A stretch of DNA of 64,000 nucleotides from Aquabacterium commune (GTDB taxonomy: Bacteria; Pseudomonadota; Gammaproteobacteria; Burkholderiales; Burkholderiaceae_C). Positions within the stretch are counted from its first letter, which is position 1. Each line of letters starts with the position of its first letter. Below the pieces are notes generated by a model, which ran no database searches, was not told the origin of the DNA, and saw only the letters and a list, made by a program, of their open reading frames with translations. Made by a program: the position numbers and the translations under genes. The DNA is taken from positions 1-64,000 of the forward strand of contig NZ_SNXW01000007.1 in assembly GCF_004362855.1 (NCBI RefSeq), given 5' to 3'. Positions 55,822-64,000 of this stretch are shown here, one piece after another.

Positions 55822-56046
55822 ATGTGGAAGATGTTGCTTGGTTTCATCGTGTTCGCCGTCCTGGCGGTTTACCTGCTCATGAAGAGCGGCGCCGACGTGG
55901 ACATGGGCGGTGAGAAGCACGGGATTGACGCCACCCATGTGGAAGAAAAGACCAGCGAATCGGCAGCCGTGCCTGCCTCCGCCGCGGTGACGCCGTCGGC
56001 CCCGGTCGATGCAGCCTCTTCCGCTGCCAGCGCCGCGTCGAACTGA
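55822..56046 (+). CDS. Small single-helix membrane protein
   Basis: This 74-residue protein reads MWKMLLGFIVFAVLAVYLLM, one N-terminal transmembrane helix, followed by a short acidic linker and an Ala/Ser-rich tail (SAAVPASAAVTPSAPVDAAS). An AGGAG ribosome binding site precedes ATG 55822. Similar short proteins are widespread in Burkholderiales, but the role is unknown. It is divergent from the crotonase gene and convergent with the Nudix gene. Confidence 0.7.
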   Translation: MWKMLLGFIVFAVLAVYLLMKSGADVDMGGEKHGIDATHVEEKTSESAAVPASAAVTPSAPVDAASSAASAASN

Positions 56047-56055
56047 TCCCGGCGA

Positions 56056-56574
56056 TCAGTCTGGCTCGCGGTGGGTGGGGCCCGTGTGGCCCCGCTCATC
56101 GGCCAGCCACTGCAGAACCGGGATGGTGCCCGGCAAGACCGGCACCACGTCCACCGGCAAGCGCTGCCAGGCCATGTCCTGGCCTTCGCGCATCTCGAAC
56201 TCCCCCGTCCAGTCGTGCACTTTGCAGAAATGCAGGCGCACGCGCGCGTGCGGGTAGTCCATCAGCTCGACCTTCCAGACGCGCGCATCGCCGATGGTGA
56301 TGCCCAGCTCTTCGTCGAGCTCGCGGCGCAAGGCCGCCTCCACCGTTTCACCCGCTTCGAGCTTGCCGCCCGGGAACTCCCAGTGGCCGGCGTAAACCTT
56401 GCCGGTGGGGCGCGAGGTCAGCAGGAAGCGGCTGTCAGGCCCTTCGCGGCCCTCGGCATCGCGCTCGATCAGCACGCCCACGGCCACATCGACCGGCGGC
56501 CGGTCGGTGGCGTCCATCACGTGGTAGGGCTTGCGCTCGGGCGTGGGTGCGGGTGCGGGTGCGGTGCGGCTCAT
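56056..56574 (-). CDS. mutT: MutT/Nudix hydrolase (8-oxo-dGTP diphosphatase type)
   Basis: This 172-residue protein carries the Nudix box FPGGKLEAGETVEAALRREL followed by DEELGI, as in MutT. It sanitises 8-oxo-dGTP. The N-terminus has a Pro/Ala/Thr repeat (APAPAPTPE) encoded by a GGGTGC hexamer repeat (56545-56562), so the true start may be the ATG of MDATDRP, about 20 residues in. The start overlaps the DUF815 ATPase stop as ATGA. Confidence 0.88.
   Translation of the reverse strand: MSRTAPAPAPTPERKPYHVMDATDRPPVDVAVGVLIERDAEGREGPDSRFLLTSRPTGKVYAGHWEFPGGKLEAGETVEAALRRELDEELGITIGDARVWKVELMDYPHARVRLHFCKVHDWTGEFEMREGQDMAWQRLPVDVVPVLPGTIPVLQWLADERGHTGPTHREPD
56545..56562 (+). repeat. GGGTGC hexamer repeat at the Nudix N-terminus
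   Basis: Three contiguous copies of GGGTGC encode an Ala-Pro repeat on the minus strand. The hexamer length preserves frame, so copy change would only alter linker length. Confidence 0.7.
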
Positions 56575-57545
56575 GCGCCCTCCCCCCCCTGGTCGGCCAG
56601 GCGGCCGTCCGTGCCGGCGCGACCCGCGTGGTCCCGCGCGAACTGGTAAGCCACACGGCCTGAACGCGAACCGCGCTCGATGGCCCAGACCAGCGCCTCA
56701 GGCCGCGCCGCCTCGATGGCCGCCGCATCGCTCAGGCCGAAGTGCCGCAACCACTGCGCCACGATGGCCAGGTACTCGTCCTGGCTGAAGGGGTAGAAGC
56801 TGACCCACAGGCCGAAGCGCTCGGACAGCGAGATCTTCTCCTCGACGACCTCGCCAGGGTGCAACTCGCCATCGGTGCCGCGCGAGTAGGTCTTGTTGTC
56901 CGAGTGGTACTCGGGCAGCAGGTGGCGCCGGTTGGACGTGGCCACGATGAGCACGTTCTCACCACTGGCCGAGACGGTGCCGTCCAGGATGGACTTGAGC
57001 GCCTTGTAGCCCGGCTCGCCCTCGTCGAAGCTGAGGTCGTCGCAGAACACGATGAAGCGCTCGGGGCGCGCACTGACCAGTTCGATCAGGTCCGGCAGGT
57101 CGATGAGGTCGACCTTGTCCACCTCGATGAGGCGCAAGCCCGCGTCCGCATGGGCGTGCAAGGCGGCCTTGACCAGCGAGGATTTGCCCGTGCCACGCGC
57201 GCCCGACAGCAGCACGTTGTTGGCGGTGCGACCGGCCACGAACTGCGCGAGGTTGCGGGCGAAGCGCTCCTTTTGCGTGTCCACCTCTTTCAGGTCGGCG
57301 TAGGCGATGTGCGCGACGTGCCGCACCGGCTCCAGCCAGCCTGCGGCCCAGGCCGCGCTGCTGCGCTTGCGGTAGCGAAAAGCCACGGAGGCCGACCAGT
57401 CCGGCGCCAGCACGGCCTGCTGCGGCGAGGGCAGCAGGGCGTCGAGCCGGGCCACGAGGGCCTCGGCGCGGTGCAGCAAGGAGCTCAGTGCGGGGTCCGG
57501 GACGGATGCGGATGCGGATGCGGATGAGGGCGCAGGAGAGGTCAT
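56571..57545 (-). CDS. DUF815 family AAA+-like ATPase
   Basis: This 324-residue ATPase has Walker A in LLSGARGTGKSSLVKAAL and Walker B in FIVFCDDLSFDEGEPG. The rest is LIELVSARPERF then LIVATSNRRHLLPEYHSDNK. DUF815 proteins are conserved next to mutT in proteobacteria, and function is unclear. The N-terminus has a Ser/Ala repeat encoded by a GGATGC hexamer (57504-57526). The gene overlaps mutT as ATGA and ends the operon. Confidence 0.88.
   Translation of the reverse strand: MTSPAPSSASASASVPDPALSSLLHRAEALVARLDALLPSPQQAVLAPDWSASVAFRYRKRSSAAWAAGWLEPVRHVAHIAYADLKEVDTQKERFARNLAQFVAGRTANNVLLSGARGTGKSSLVKAALHAHADAGLRLIEVDKVDLIDLPDLIELVSARPERFIVFCDDLSFDEGEPGYKALKSILDGTVSASGENVLIVATSNRRHLLPEYHSDNKTYSRGTDGELHPGEVVEEKISLSERFGLWVSFYPFSQDEYLAIVAQWLRHFGLSDAAAIEAARPEALVWAIERGSRSGRVAYQFARDHAGRAGTDGRLADQGGEGA
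57504..57526 (+). repeat. GGATGC hexamer repeat at the DUF815 N-terminus
   Basis: Almost four copies of GGATGC (57504-57526) encode an Ala-Ser linker. Together with the nearby GGGTGC repeat it suggests hexamer slippage in this operon. Confidence 0.7.
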
Positions 57546-57550
57546 GCTGC

Positions 57551-59008
57551 TCAGTTTAGCGGCGGTGCCACGATGGCCTGCAGCGTGGCGCGCAAGAGGC
57601 CTTCGTAGAGCTGGTCCACCGGCTGGCGCTGCCCCGTGGGCTCGCTGGCCACCTGGCCAAAGCGCTCGCCGACCACCTGACGCAAGCGCGAGATGGGCAC
57701 CACGAGCTGTGCGCCATCGGGCACCGGCACGGCCAGACCGAGCAAGCGGCCGCTCATGTCGAGCACCGGCCCGGCGCCCTGGCCTTCGGGCAAGGGGATG
57801 CCCAGGCGTCGCCAGCTCACCGGCACAGGCTGGGGTGCGGGCTGGGGTGCAAGCTGGATTGAGGATGCGTTCATGGTCGGCGGGGCAGACGCCGCCTCGA
57901 AGGCCGGCGCCGGCACCGGCGCGCCCAGGAAGCCCACGCTCAGCAAGGGCCAGGCGGCGTGGGGCTGGACACTGTGCGCATGGCTCATCACCACGGCGGG
58001 CGTGCCAGGGAAGGCATCGCGCAAGGGCACTTGCCACAAGGCGGCCATCGCCTCGTCTTTCGGGTCGGCCAAGGGCTCGCGCAGGTGCACGAGGCGCAGG
58101 CCGATGTCGGGGAAGGCCTTCTCAGGCGTGGCCTGCACGGTGCGGCCCAGGCCGTTGCGCAGCCACAGGCGCGTGCCCGGGGCGTCCAGCGGCATGGCGG
58201 CCAGGGGCAGCAGGGCGTGCTGGCCATCGGGCAGCAGCCAGGCCGCGCCAGCCACGCGGGCCTGCCCGACGGGCACCGCGCCATGGGGCATGGGCGCCAG
58301 CCTCATCGGCGGTTGCAGCAATGTCCCGTCAAGCGCCAACTGCTGCGCTTGCAGGCGCTGCGAGACCTCGGTCAGCAGGCGCACCGACGGCGCCTCGCGC
58401 TGCGGCGGGCGCACCTGCGCGAGGGTCTGGTCCAGCAGCTGGCGCGCCACCGCGGGCTGCCCGCCCAGGTGCAGCAACCAGGCGTACAGGCCCAGACCCG
58501 AGATGTCTTCCGGGTGAGCGCCGGCCGTGTGGGCCGCGAAAGACAAGGCGCGGCGGTAATCACCGGCCTGCATGTAGGCGCGCACCAGGCCCATCTCGGT
58601 GTCGGCGGCGTGCAGCATGCCGGCGGCGCGGTCCAGCGTCTTTTCGGCGGCCTGGGCGTTGCCCTGGGCCAGCTCGCCTTCGGCCTGGGCCAGCAGGTCC
58701 GCACGGCGCGACATCGTCCCCGGGTCCAGGCGACGCGGGTCCTGGATGAGCTCCGCCTTGCGCTGCGCGGCGGTCTTGCCCCGAGGCTGGGCGACCGCGC
58801 TGGCGGCCGGCGCCATCGGCGAAGCTTTTGGTGCCGATCCGTTCGCGTGGCCGGGCCCGTCATGCGCGTGGTCGTGGTCCTGCTCGGCCGCGCCGGCCGA
58901 GGTGCTCACACCCGCCATCACGGCCACCGCGGTCACGGTCGCCAGGGACACCCTCATCGCCCAGACATGCGGCCTCGCCATCCACCCACACAGCTTGCGT
59001 TCCAACAT
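57551..59008 (-). CDS. Secreted TPR protein with degenerate trypsin-like domain
   Basis: This 485-residue protein has an N-terminal signal-like region (VSLATVTAVAVMAGVSTSAG) and a His/Asp-rich stretch (EQDHDHAHDGPGHANG) that could bind metal. Residues 100-220 are TPR-like (AEGELAQGNAQAAEKTLDRA). The C-terminal part resembles a trypsin-like fold in which the active Ser segment GDSGGP has become QGAGPVLDMSGRLLGLAVP, so it is probably a pseudo-enzyme. It is transcribed toward the DUF815 gene, 5 bp away. Confidence 0.6.
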   Translation of the reverse strand: MLERKLCGWMARPHVWAMRVSLATVTAVAVMAGVSTSAGAAEQDHDHAHDGPGHANGSAPKASPMAPAASAVAQPRGKTAAQRKAELIQDPRRLDPGTMSRRADLLAQAEGELAQGNAQAAEKTLDRAAGMLHAADTEMGLVRAYMQAGDYRRALSFAAHTAGAHPEDISGLGLYAWLLHLGGQPAVARQLLDQTLAQVRPPQREAPSVRLLTEVSQRLQAQQLALDGTLLQPPMRLAPMPHGAVPVGQARVAGAAWLLPDGQHALLPLAAMPLDAPGTRLWLRNGLGRTVQATPEKAFPDIGLRLVHLREPLADPKDEAMAALWQVPLRDAFPGTPAVVMSHAHSVQPHAAWPLLSVGFLGAPVPAPAFEAASAPPTMNASSIQLAPQPAPQPVPVSWRRLGIPLPEGQGAGPVLDMSGRLLGLAVPVPDGAQLVVPISRLRQVVGERFGQVASEPTGQRQPVDQLYEGLLRATLQAIVAPPLN

Positions 59009-59034
59009 CACCCACTCCGATCCACAACGGCAAA

Positions 59035-59054
59035 GGCCCGGCAGCATGCCAGGC
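59035..59054 (-). terminator. Imperfect intrinsic terminator after the 5'-nucleotidase
   Basis: On the minus strand GGCCTGGCA pairs with TGCCGGGCC around a 2-nt loop, with one mismatch, and is followed by TTTG. It lies 66 bp after the nucleotidase stop. The T-tract is short. Confidence 0.45.
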
Positions 59055-59119
59055 CCTGTGAAACCACCCGGCAGGCAAGGCGTCCGCGAGGACGCCCGCC
59101 TGCCCGGCTCAACCCTGCA

Positions 59120-61072
59120 TCACTGCTTGGTGATGCGGGGCTTTTGCAGCGTGGCTGCGGTGGGGTTGTAAGGCGTGACCAGGTAGTCGGCCAGGTACGC
59201 CGTCAGCGCGTCGATGTCCTGTGCGCCGCCCACGGGGCTGGTGCCACCGATGAAGGTGGTGAAGCCGTCGCCGCCGGTTTGCAGGAAGTTGTTGATGGTC
59301 ACGCGGTAGGTCTTGGCGGCATCGACGACTGCACCCGAAGCGTCCACGATCTGCTCGATCACGGCGCCGCTGTTCACGTCCACCAGGCGCATGTTCTGGA
59401 TGCGGCTGTCACAGGCGTTGGCCGCGACGTAGGTGTACTTGAAGCCAGCCGAGGGCACCAGGATGCGTTGTGTGCCTTGACCGCGGCAGCCCACGAACTG
59501 CTGCTCCAGCGCGTTCTTGAGTTGCTGGGCGCTCAGGGTCACGGTGACCAGGGTGTTGCCGAAAGGCTGGGCCGTGAAAGCCTCGCCGTACGTGACGTTG
59601 CCGTTGCCTTCACCGGCCGCGCTGGAGGCGAAGGTGAAGCCCGGAGCGCGCACACCACCCGGGTTCATCAGGGCGATGACCGCGCCGCCGAAGTCGGGCG
59701 CCGAGGTGGCGGCCAGCTGGGCGTCGGCGATCAGCTCACCGGCGGGCATGTTGCCGGCGCCGTTGCCCGAGGTGTCGGCCGAGTTGGGCAGGTCGGTGGT
59801 GATCTTGCCGATCACGCTGTTGGCCAGGGGCGAGACCAGGGCGTCGTAGCCCGTCACCAGGCTGGTGACGGCAGCGGTCGGGGCCACGGTGGCACCCTTG
59901 TTCTGCGCCACGAGGCGGTTGGTCGGGTTCACCGCGGTGATGTTGCGCGTGACGGGGTTGATGGTGACGTCGATGTCGGTCAGCACGCGGCCGAAGGCGC
60001 TGGCGCTGGTCACGGGGATCAGGCGACCGGCCTTGTTGGGCAGACCGGTGGGACGCGGCGTGACCGAGGTCACGGTGTTGCCAGCGGCGTCCTTGAGGGC
60101 CACGCCAGCGGCGTCACGCACGGTGGCGGTGGCGACGGTGGCAGCCGAGCAGTTGTAGGCCGAGTGGGTGTGGCCGCTCACCACCAGGTCCACCGCGTCA
60201 TCGAGGCGGGCCACGATCTTGGCGATGTCAGAAGGGCTGCCATCGGCGTTCTTCAGCTCGCCGTCGCAGCCGTTGATGTCGCCGAGGTTGGGGCTGGTCT
60301 GGAAGCCGCCCTGGTGCACCAGCACCACGATGGATTCGATGCCTTGGGCGCGCAGCCGTGGCACCAGGGCATTGACCGTGTCGGCCTCGTCCTGGAAGCT
60401 CAGGCCGGCGACGCCGGTGGGCGTGACGATGGACGGCGTGGCCTTGAGGGTCATGCCGATGAAGGCCACCTTGACGCCGTTGAAGGTCTTGACGCCGTAG
60501 GCAGGCAGCAGGGTCTTGCCGGTGGCGGTGTTGGTGACGTTGGCCGACAGCCACTTGAACTTGGCGCCTTCGAAGGGCACGGGGGTGCCAACCTGGCCGC
60601 CGCGGCAGCTGTTGGGGTCTTGCTGGCCGCCAGCGGTCAGCTTGCAACCGCCGTTTTGCAGGCGCAGCAGTTCGGCCGCGCCCTTGTCGAATTCGTGGTT
60701 GCCGACGGCGTTGAATTCCAGGCCGATGCGGTTGAGTGCTTCGACGGTGGGCTCGTCAAAGAACAGGGCCGAGATCAGCGGCGAGGCGCCGATGAAGTCG
60801 CCAGCGCCCACGACCACGTTCAGCGGGTTCTGGGCCTTCAGGTTGGCGATGTAGCCCGCGACGTAGTCGGCGCCGCCCACGGTGGGGCGGTTGGCGGCGA
60901 TCACATTGGTGTTCTGGCCGAAGGTGCCCGGGCTCTTGAGGGTGCCGTGGAAGTCATTGAAGCCAATGATCTTGACGGTGAAGGGGGCCTTGGTCGCGGT
61001 CTGAGCGACGGCGCAACCAGCGAAAGACGAGAAGGCCAGGGCGAGGCTGGCGCAGATCAGACGGACTTGCAT
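59120..61072 (-). CDS. Secreted 5'-nucleotidase/metallophosphatase (UshA-like)
   Basis: This 650-residue protein has a signal peptide ending near residue 20 (SLALAFSSFAGCAVAQ). The N-terminal metallophosphatase domain reads IGFNDFHGTLKSPG (metal ligands), VVGAGDFIGASPL and NAVGNHEFDKGAAELLRL, plus VSGHTHSAYN. The C-terminal 5'-nucleotidase domain reads ALMNPGGVRAPGFTF. It hydrolyses nucleotides outside the cytoplasm to scavenge phosphate and nucleosides. It lies 72 bp downstream of the PEP-CTERM gene. Confidence 0.93.
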   Translation of the reverse strand: MQVRLICASLALAFSSFAGCAVAQTATKAPFTVKIIGFNDFHGTLKSPGTFGQNTNVIAANRPTVGGADYVAGYIANLKAQNPLNVVVGAGDFIGASPLISALFFDEPTVEALNRIGLEFNAVGNHEFDKGAAELLRLQNGGCKLTAGGQQDPNSCRGGQVGTPVPFEGAKFKWLSANVTNTATGKTLLPAYGVKTFNGVKVAFIGMTLKATPSIVTPTGVAGLSFQDEADTVNALVPRLRAQGIESIVVLVHQGGFQTSPNLGDINGCDGELKNADGSPSDIAKIVARLDDAVDLVVSGHTHSAYNCSAATVATATVRDAAGVALKDAAGNTVTSVTPRPTGLPNKAGRLIPVTSASAFGRVLTDIDVTINPVTRNITAVNPTNRLVAQNKGATVAPTAAVTSLVTGYDALVSPLANSVIGKITTDLPNSADTSGNGAGNMPAGELIADAQLAATSAPDFGGAVIALMNPGGVRAPGFTFASSAAGEGNGNVTYGEAFTAQPFGNTLVTVTLSAQQLKNALEQQFVGCRGQGTQRILVPSAGFKYTYVAANACDSRIQNMRLVDVNSGAVIEQIVDASGAVVDAAKTYRVTINNFLQTGGDGFTTFIGGTSPVGGAQDIDALTAYLADYLVTPYNPTAATLQKPRITKQ

Positions 61073-61144
61073 GGGGAATTCCTTGGGATGCAGTGGGTTC
61101 AGCGTTCGGTGCAGGCGAAAGCAGGCGCAGATCGGACGCGCAGG

Positions 61145-61759
61145 TCAGCCGCGGGCGCGGCGACGCGACACCACACCGACGACGCCAGCAGCGGCCAGCA
61201 CCAGGGCCAGGCTGGTGGGCTCGGGCACGGCGGTGACGGACAGGCCGCCAGAGGTGGCGTTCAGGGCGAAGCCGTCCACGGTCACCGACTGCAGCAGCGA
61301 ACCCGTCACGGTGTAAGTGCCAGCATCCAGCGTCAGCGTGAGCTGGCTGAAGTTGGCGCTGTCGGCGAAGGCGCCGTCGTAGCTGTCGTTGAAGGACGGC
61401 GGCACAGCGTCGCTCAGGTCACGGGCGGCCACGCTGCTGGAGGTGTAGGCCGTGCTGCCCGACGCCGAGGCGATGAACAGGTTGTAGGTGTCGCCAGCGG
61501 TGTAAGCGTCCACCAGCTTCAGGATGGCCTTGTCGGCCACGGTGAAGGTGAAGCTCAGGGCCTGGAAGTCACCGGCGCCACCGCTCAGGTCGTGGTCGGA
61601 ATCGATCCATTCCACGCCGCCGGACTGGGCCGACAGGGCGTCCACGGTGAAGGCGTACCAGCTGCCATCTTGCGTCACGGGGATGACGGTGGCGGCTTGG
61701 GCGGCGATGGCCGACAGGGCGAAAGACGCGGCGACAAAGGACGAGCGCAGGATGGACAT
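61145..61759 (-). CDS. PEP-CTERM sorting-domain protein
   Basis: This 204-residue exported protein starts MSILRSSFVAASFALSAIAA with a cleaved signal peptide, has a beta-rich body (for example QLTLTLDAGTYTVTGSLLQS) and ends with the PEP-CTERM signal VPEPTSLALVLAAAGVVGVV followed by SRRRARG. Exosortase cleaves at the PEP motif. The function of the body is unknown. It implies an exosortase/EPS system elsewhere in the genome. Confidence 0.92.
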   Translation of the reverse strand: MSILRSSFVAASFALSAIAAQAATVIPVTQDGSWYAFTVDALSAQSGGVEWIDSDHDLSGGAGDFQALSFTFTVADKAILKLVDAYTAGDTYNLFIASASGSTAYTSSSVAARDLSDAVPPSFNDSYDGAFADSANFSQLTLTLDAGTYTVTGSLLQSVTVDGFALNATSGGLSVTAVPEPTSLALVLAAAGVVGVVSRRRARG

Positions 61760-61892
61760 GGACAACTCCGGTGAGGGTGAATTGCCATGGATGAGACCAG
61801 AGCGCCGTGACGCCGTCGTGGCGCCCGCGTGAGCCGAAAGCGGCTCCGAAGATCGGCTCAGCAGCGGCGCAGGCCCGCCTGAGCGTGACAGT

Positions 61893-62543
61893 TCACCCCA
61901 ACAGCAGGCGCAGCGTGGCGTCGAGGTGCTCGGTGGGCTTGCGCGCAAAACCCGTGCGCGCATGGCGCTGCCAGCGGCCCAGCACCAGGCTGATGGCGGC
62001 CGAAGCGGCAGCCTGGGCGTCCACCGTCGGGGACTGCGAACCACGCGCCTCGGCCAGGGCGCGGCAAGGCTGGCGCAAGATGGATTCAAGCCGGTCGATG
62101 CACTGGTTGATGCGCAGGTTCAGCCGCGCGTGCTCGAACACCAGCGCGTCGCCGGCCAGCACGCGGCCCATGCCGGGGTTTTTCTCGGCGAACTGCAGCA
62201 GGGCCGAGACGATGCGGGCGAGTTGCGCGGCCGGGTCGGGTTCGCGCTCCAGCACCTGGTTGGCCAGGGTGAAGAGGCTTTCTTCGATGAAGGCGATCAG
62301 GCCCTCGAACATCTGCGCCTTGCTGGCGAAGTGGCGGTACAGCGCTGCCTCGCTCACGTCCAGGCGGGCGGCCAGGGCGGCGGTGGTGATGCGGTCGGCC
62401 TCGGGCGCTTCCAGCATTGCGGCCAGGGCCTGGAGGATCTGCAGGCGGCGCTCGCCGGGCTTGGGGCGGGTGCGCTTGGCCGCAGCGTTGGCCGCGGCAT
62501 CAGCCGGTGCATCGACAGGGTCAACAGGGACGTCAGGTGTCAT
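61893..62543 (-). CDS. slmA: Nucleoid occlusion factor SlmA (TetR family)
   Basis: This 216-residue TetR-fold DNA-binding protein inhibits FtsZ assembly over the nucleoid. It reads RRLQILQALAAMLEAPEADR, then ITTAALAARLDVSEAALYRH for the HTH. An Ala/Asp-rich N-terminal tail of about 30 residues precedes. Overlap with the HAD gene stop is ATGA (62540-62543). Synteny with argB supports the assignment. Confidence 0.92.
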   Translation of the reverse strand: MTPDVPVDPVDAPADAAANAAAKRTRPKPGERRLQILQALAAMLEAPEADRITTAALAARLDVSEAALYRHFASKAQMFEGLIAFIEESLFTLANQVLEREPDPAAQLARIVSALLQFAEKNPGMGRVLAGDALVFEHARLNLRINQCIDRLESILRQPCRALAEARGSQSPTVDAQAAASAAISLVLGRWQRHARTGFARKPTEHLDATLRLLLG

Positions 62544-63232
62544 GGCCAAGCGTGCAGCGACCTCAGTGATCTGATTCTGGCACACACCCAGGACGGGCGG
62601 CCGTGCAGCGAGATGCCCGCATCCGGCCCATGCGGGTTGCGGCTGCCATGGCTGTGCAGGTAGTGCTGCATCCACACCGTGCGCATCCCCAGGCGGCGTG
62701 CGCTTTTCAGGTTGGCCACCGTGTCTTCCACCAGCACGCATTGGTGTGCCGGCAGGCGGTGGCGCGCCAGGATGGCCCGCAGGCTGCGCACATCGGGCTT
62801 GGGCCGCAAGGCGCCGAACACGCGCATGTGCTCGATGGCGATGATGCCTTCGAAGCACCCGGCCAAATCGAGCGCCGTGAGCACGCGCTTGGCATACGCG
62901 GCCGGGGCGTTGGTGAGCAGGAATTTGCGCCCGGGCAGGCGCTTCAAGGCGGCGCGGTCGGCCGGGGGCATGCGCAGGTTGGCCTCCAGCCCGGGCAGGG
63001 TGTGGGTCTGCGCCAGGAAGTGGGCCGCGCGCACGCCGTGGTGGCGCTCCAGGCCGAGCAGCGTGGCCCCGTAGCGCCGCCAGTAGTGCAGGCGCAGGGC
63101 GTCGGCCTCGGGGCGCGGCAGGCCCAGGTGCTGCTCGATGTAATCCGTCATCGAGCCATTCAGCCTGCCGAACACCGCGTGACTGGCGTCATGCAGGGTG
63201 TTGTCGAGGTCGAACAGCCAGATGGGCGTCAT
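62540..63232 (-). CDS. HAD-superfamily hydrolase (pyrimidine 5'-nucleotidase type)
   Basis: This 230-residue HAD phosphatase carries motif I FDLDNTLHDASH, motif II in FLLTNAPAAY and motif III/IV in RPKPDVRSLRAI, then CVLVEDTVANLKSARRLG. It probably dephosphorylates pyrimidine nucleotides. It is between argB and slmA, a typical order in beta-proteobacteria, with a 4-nt overlap with slmA and a 6-bp gap to argB. Confidence 0.9.
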   Translation of the reverse strand: MTPIWLFDLDNTLHDASHAVFGRLNGSMTDYIEQHLGLPRPEADALRLHYWRRYGATLLGLERHHGVRAAHFLAQTHTLPGLEANLRMPPADRAALKRLPGRKFLLTNAPAAYAKRVLTALDLAGCFEGIIAIEHMRVFGALRPKPDVRSLRAILARHRLPAHQCVLVEDTVANLKSARRLGMRTVWMQHYLHSHGSRNPHGPDAGISLHGRPSWVCARIRSLRSLHAWP

Positions 63233-63238
63233 GCCAGC

Positions 63239-64000
63239 TCAATGGCTGCGGATCATCGTGCCGTAAGCGGCCTCGGTGAGGATCTCCAGCAACATCGCGT
63301 GGGGCACACGGCCGTCCACGATGTGCACGGCATTCACGCCACTCTTGGCCGCGTCCAGTGCACCGGCGATCTTGGGCAGCATGCCGCCGCTGATGGTGCC
63401 ATCGGCGATCAGCTCGTCGATGCGGCGGGCCGTCAGGTCGGTCAGCAGGTTGCCTTCCTTGTCGAGCACGCCCTTGATGTTGGTCAGCAGCATGAGCTTC
63501 TCGGCCTTGAGGATCTCGGCCAGCTTCGAGGCCACCAGATCGGCGTTGATGTTGTAGCTCTCGTTGTGCTCACCGAAGCCGATGGGGCTGATGACGGGGA
63601 TGAACTGGTCGTCCTGCAGGGCCTTGACCACGCTGGGGTCGATGGCCTCGATCTCGCCGACCGAGCCCACGTCGTGCTCCTTGGCCGGGTCTTCCAGGTC
63701 GATCAGCTTGAGCTTGCGGGCACGGATCATGCCGCCATCGCGGCCGGTCAGGCCCACGGCCTTGCCGCCCGCCGCGTTGATCAGGCCGACGATGTCTTGC
63801 TGCACCTCACCGGCCAGCACCCACTCCACCACTTCCATGGTTTCTTCGTCGGTGACGCGCATGCCCTGGATGAACTGGCCCTTCTTGCCGATCTTGTTGA
63901 GCGCAGCGTCGATCTGCGGGCCGCCGCCGTGCACCACCACCGGGTTCAGGCCGACCAGCTTGAGCAGCACCACGTCTTCGGCGAAGTCCGCCTGCAGCTC
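63239..64000 (-). CDS. argB: Acetylglutamate kinase, 5' end outside the window
   Basis: This is the partial sequence of N-acetylglutamate kinase, the second step of arginine synthesis. It reads [20 protein letters not shown], then [20 protein letters not shown] and [20 protein letters not shown], the NAGK signatures. The gene starts beyond 64000. It is the first of three genes with the HAD and slmA genes. Confidence 0.95.
   Translation of the reverse strand, partial: ELQADFAEDVVLLKLVGLNPVVVHGGGPQIDAALNKIGKKGQFIQGMRVTDEETMEVVEWVLAGEVQQDIVGLINAAGGKAVGLTGRDGGMIRARKLKLIDLEDPAKEHDVGSVGEIEAIDPSVVKALQDDQFIPVISPIGFGEHNESYNINADLVASKLAEILKAEKLMLLTNIKGVLDKEGNLLTDLTARRIDELIADGTISGGMLPKIAGALDAAKSGVNAVHIVDGRVPHAMLLEILTEAAYGTMIRSH

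Noticed and set aside
57959-61774. Plus-strand frame of about 1,270 codons over the pseudo-protease and nucleotidase genes
   Set aside because: Gly/His/Gln-rich composition without domains; both real genes are on the opposite strand with clear signatures.

Overview
The window is a high-GC chromosomal segment of a betaproteobacterium of the order Burkholderiales (Comamonadaceae or a related genus such as Leptothrix, Aquabacterium or Roseateles). The evidence is the fur/bamE divergent pair, the hpf-ptsN-hprK block, a slmA-HAD-argB run, a PEP-CTERM protein, dapB-tolQR-like genes and extremely GC-biased third codon positions. The exact genus cannot be fixed by reading alone. No tRNA, rRNA or CRISPR array was seen.

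Region 1 (about 1-20,100) is an accessory defence and mobility island with lower GC than the rest. It opens with three overlapping tyrosine recombinase genes, the last of which has lost its catalytic tyrosine end at the window edge. Next come an XRE regulator and an orphan 285-residue protein. A dispersed type I restriction-modification locus follows: hsdR (5,871-9,080), then a divergent 764-residue putative PD-(D/E)XK nuclease, an HNH endonuclease, a SIR2-like/DUF4917 protein, hsdS and hsdM. The order hsdM-hsdS-SIR2-like-HNH is one tightly packed operon with a translationally coupled TTG start. The right part holds a DUF2442/HicB-like fusion, an unknown 174-residue gene, a small C-protein-like regulator preceded by two C-box-like operators, and an XRE-ImmA/IrrE metalloprotease gene overlapping a 203-residue unknown.

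Region 2 (20,261-27,954) is a heavy-metal RND efflux operon (membrane fusion protein, pump, outer-membrane factor) divergent from an OmpR-type two-component pair. Region 3 (28,003-34,408) holds a DUF962 protein, mtnN with a terminator in its leader, a BetR-like receiver protein with a translationally coupled histidine kinase, purT, a Crp-type regulator and an orphan HigA antitoxin. Region 4 (34,574-41,462) is housekeeping: amn, a TolQ/TolR-like pair, dapB, bamE, fur, hprK, ptsN and hpf.

Region 5 (41,757-47,114) holds a PglL/Wzy-type O-oligosaccharyltransferase or ligase interrupted by a perfect 28-bp palindrome, moaC, an M48 protease, and a yybP-ykoY manganese riboswitch controlling a TerC-family transporter. 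Region 6 (47,292-52,653) is an iron cluster: a Fur box lying inside a promoter, a TonB siderophore receptor, a PKHD-type hydroxylase, a PepSY protein, cytochrome b561 and an FMN alpha-hydroxy-acid oxidase. Region 7 (52,689-64,000) holds an Old Yellow Enzyme homologue, a SWIB-domain protein, a crotonase, a small membrane protein, a Nudix hydrolase with a DUF815 ATPase, a probable pseudo-protease, a secreted 5'-nucleotidase, a PEP-CTERM protein, slmA, a HAD phosphatase and partial argB.
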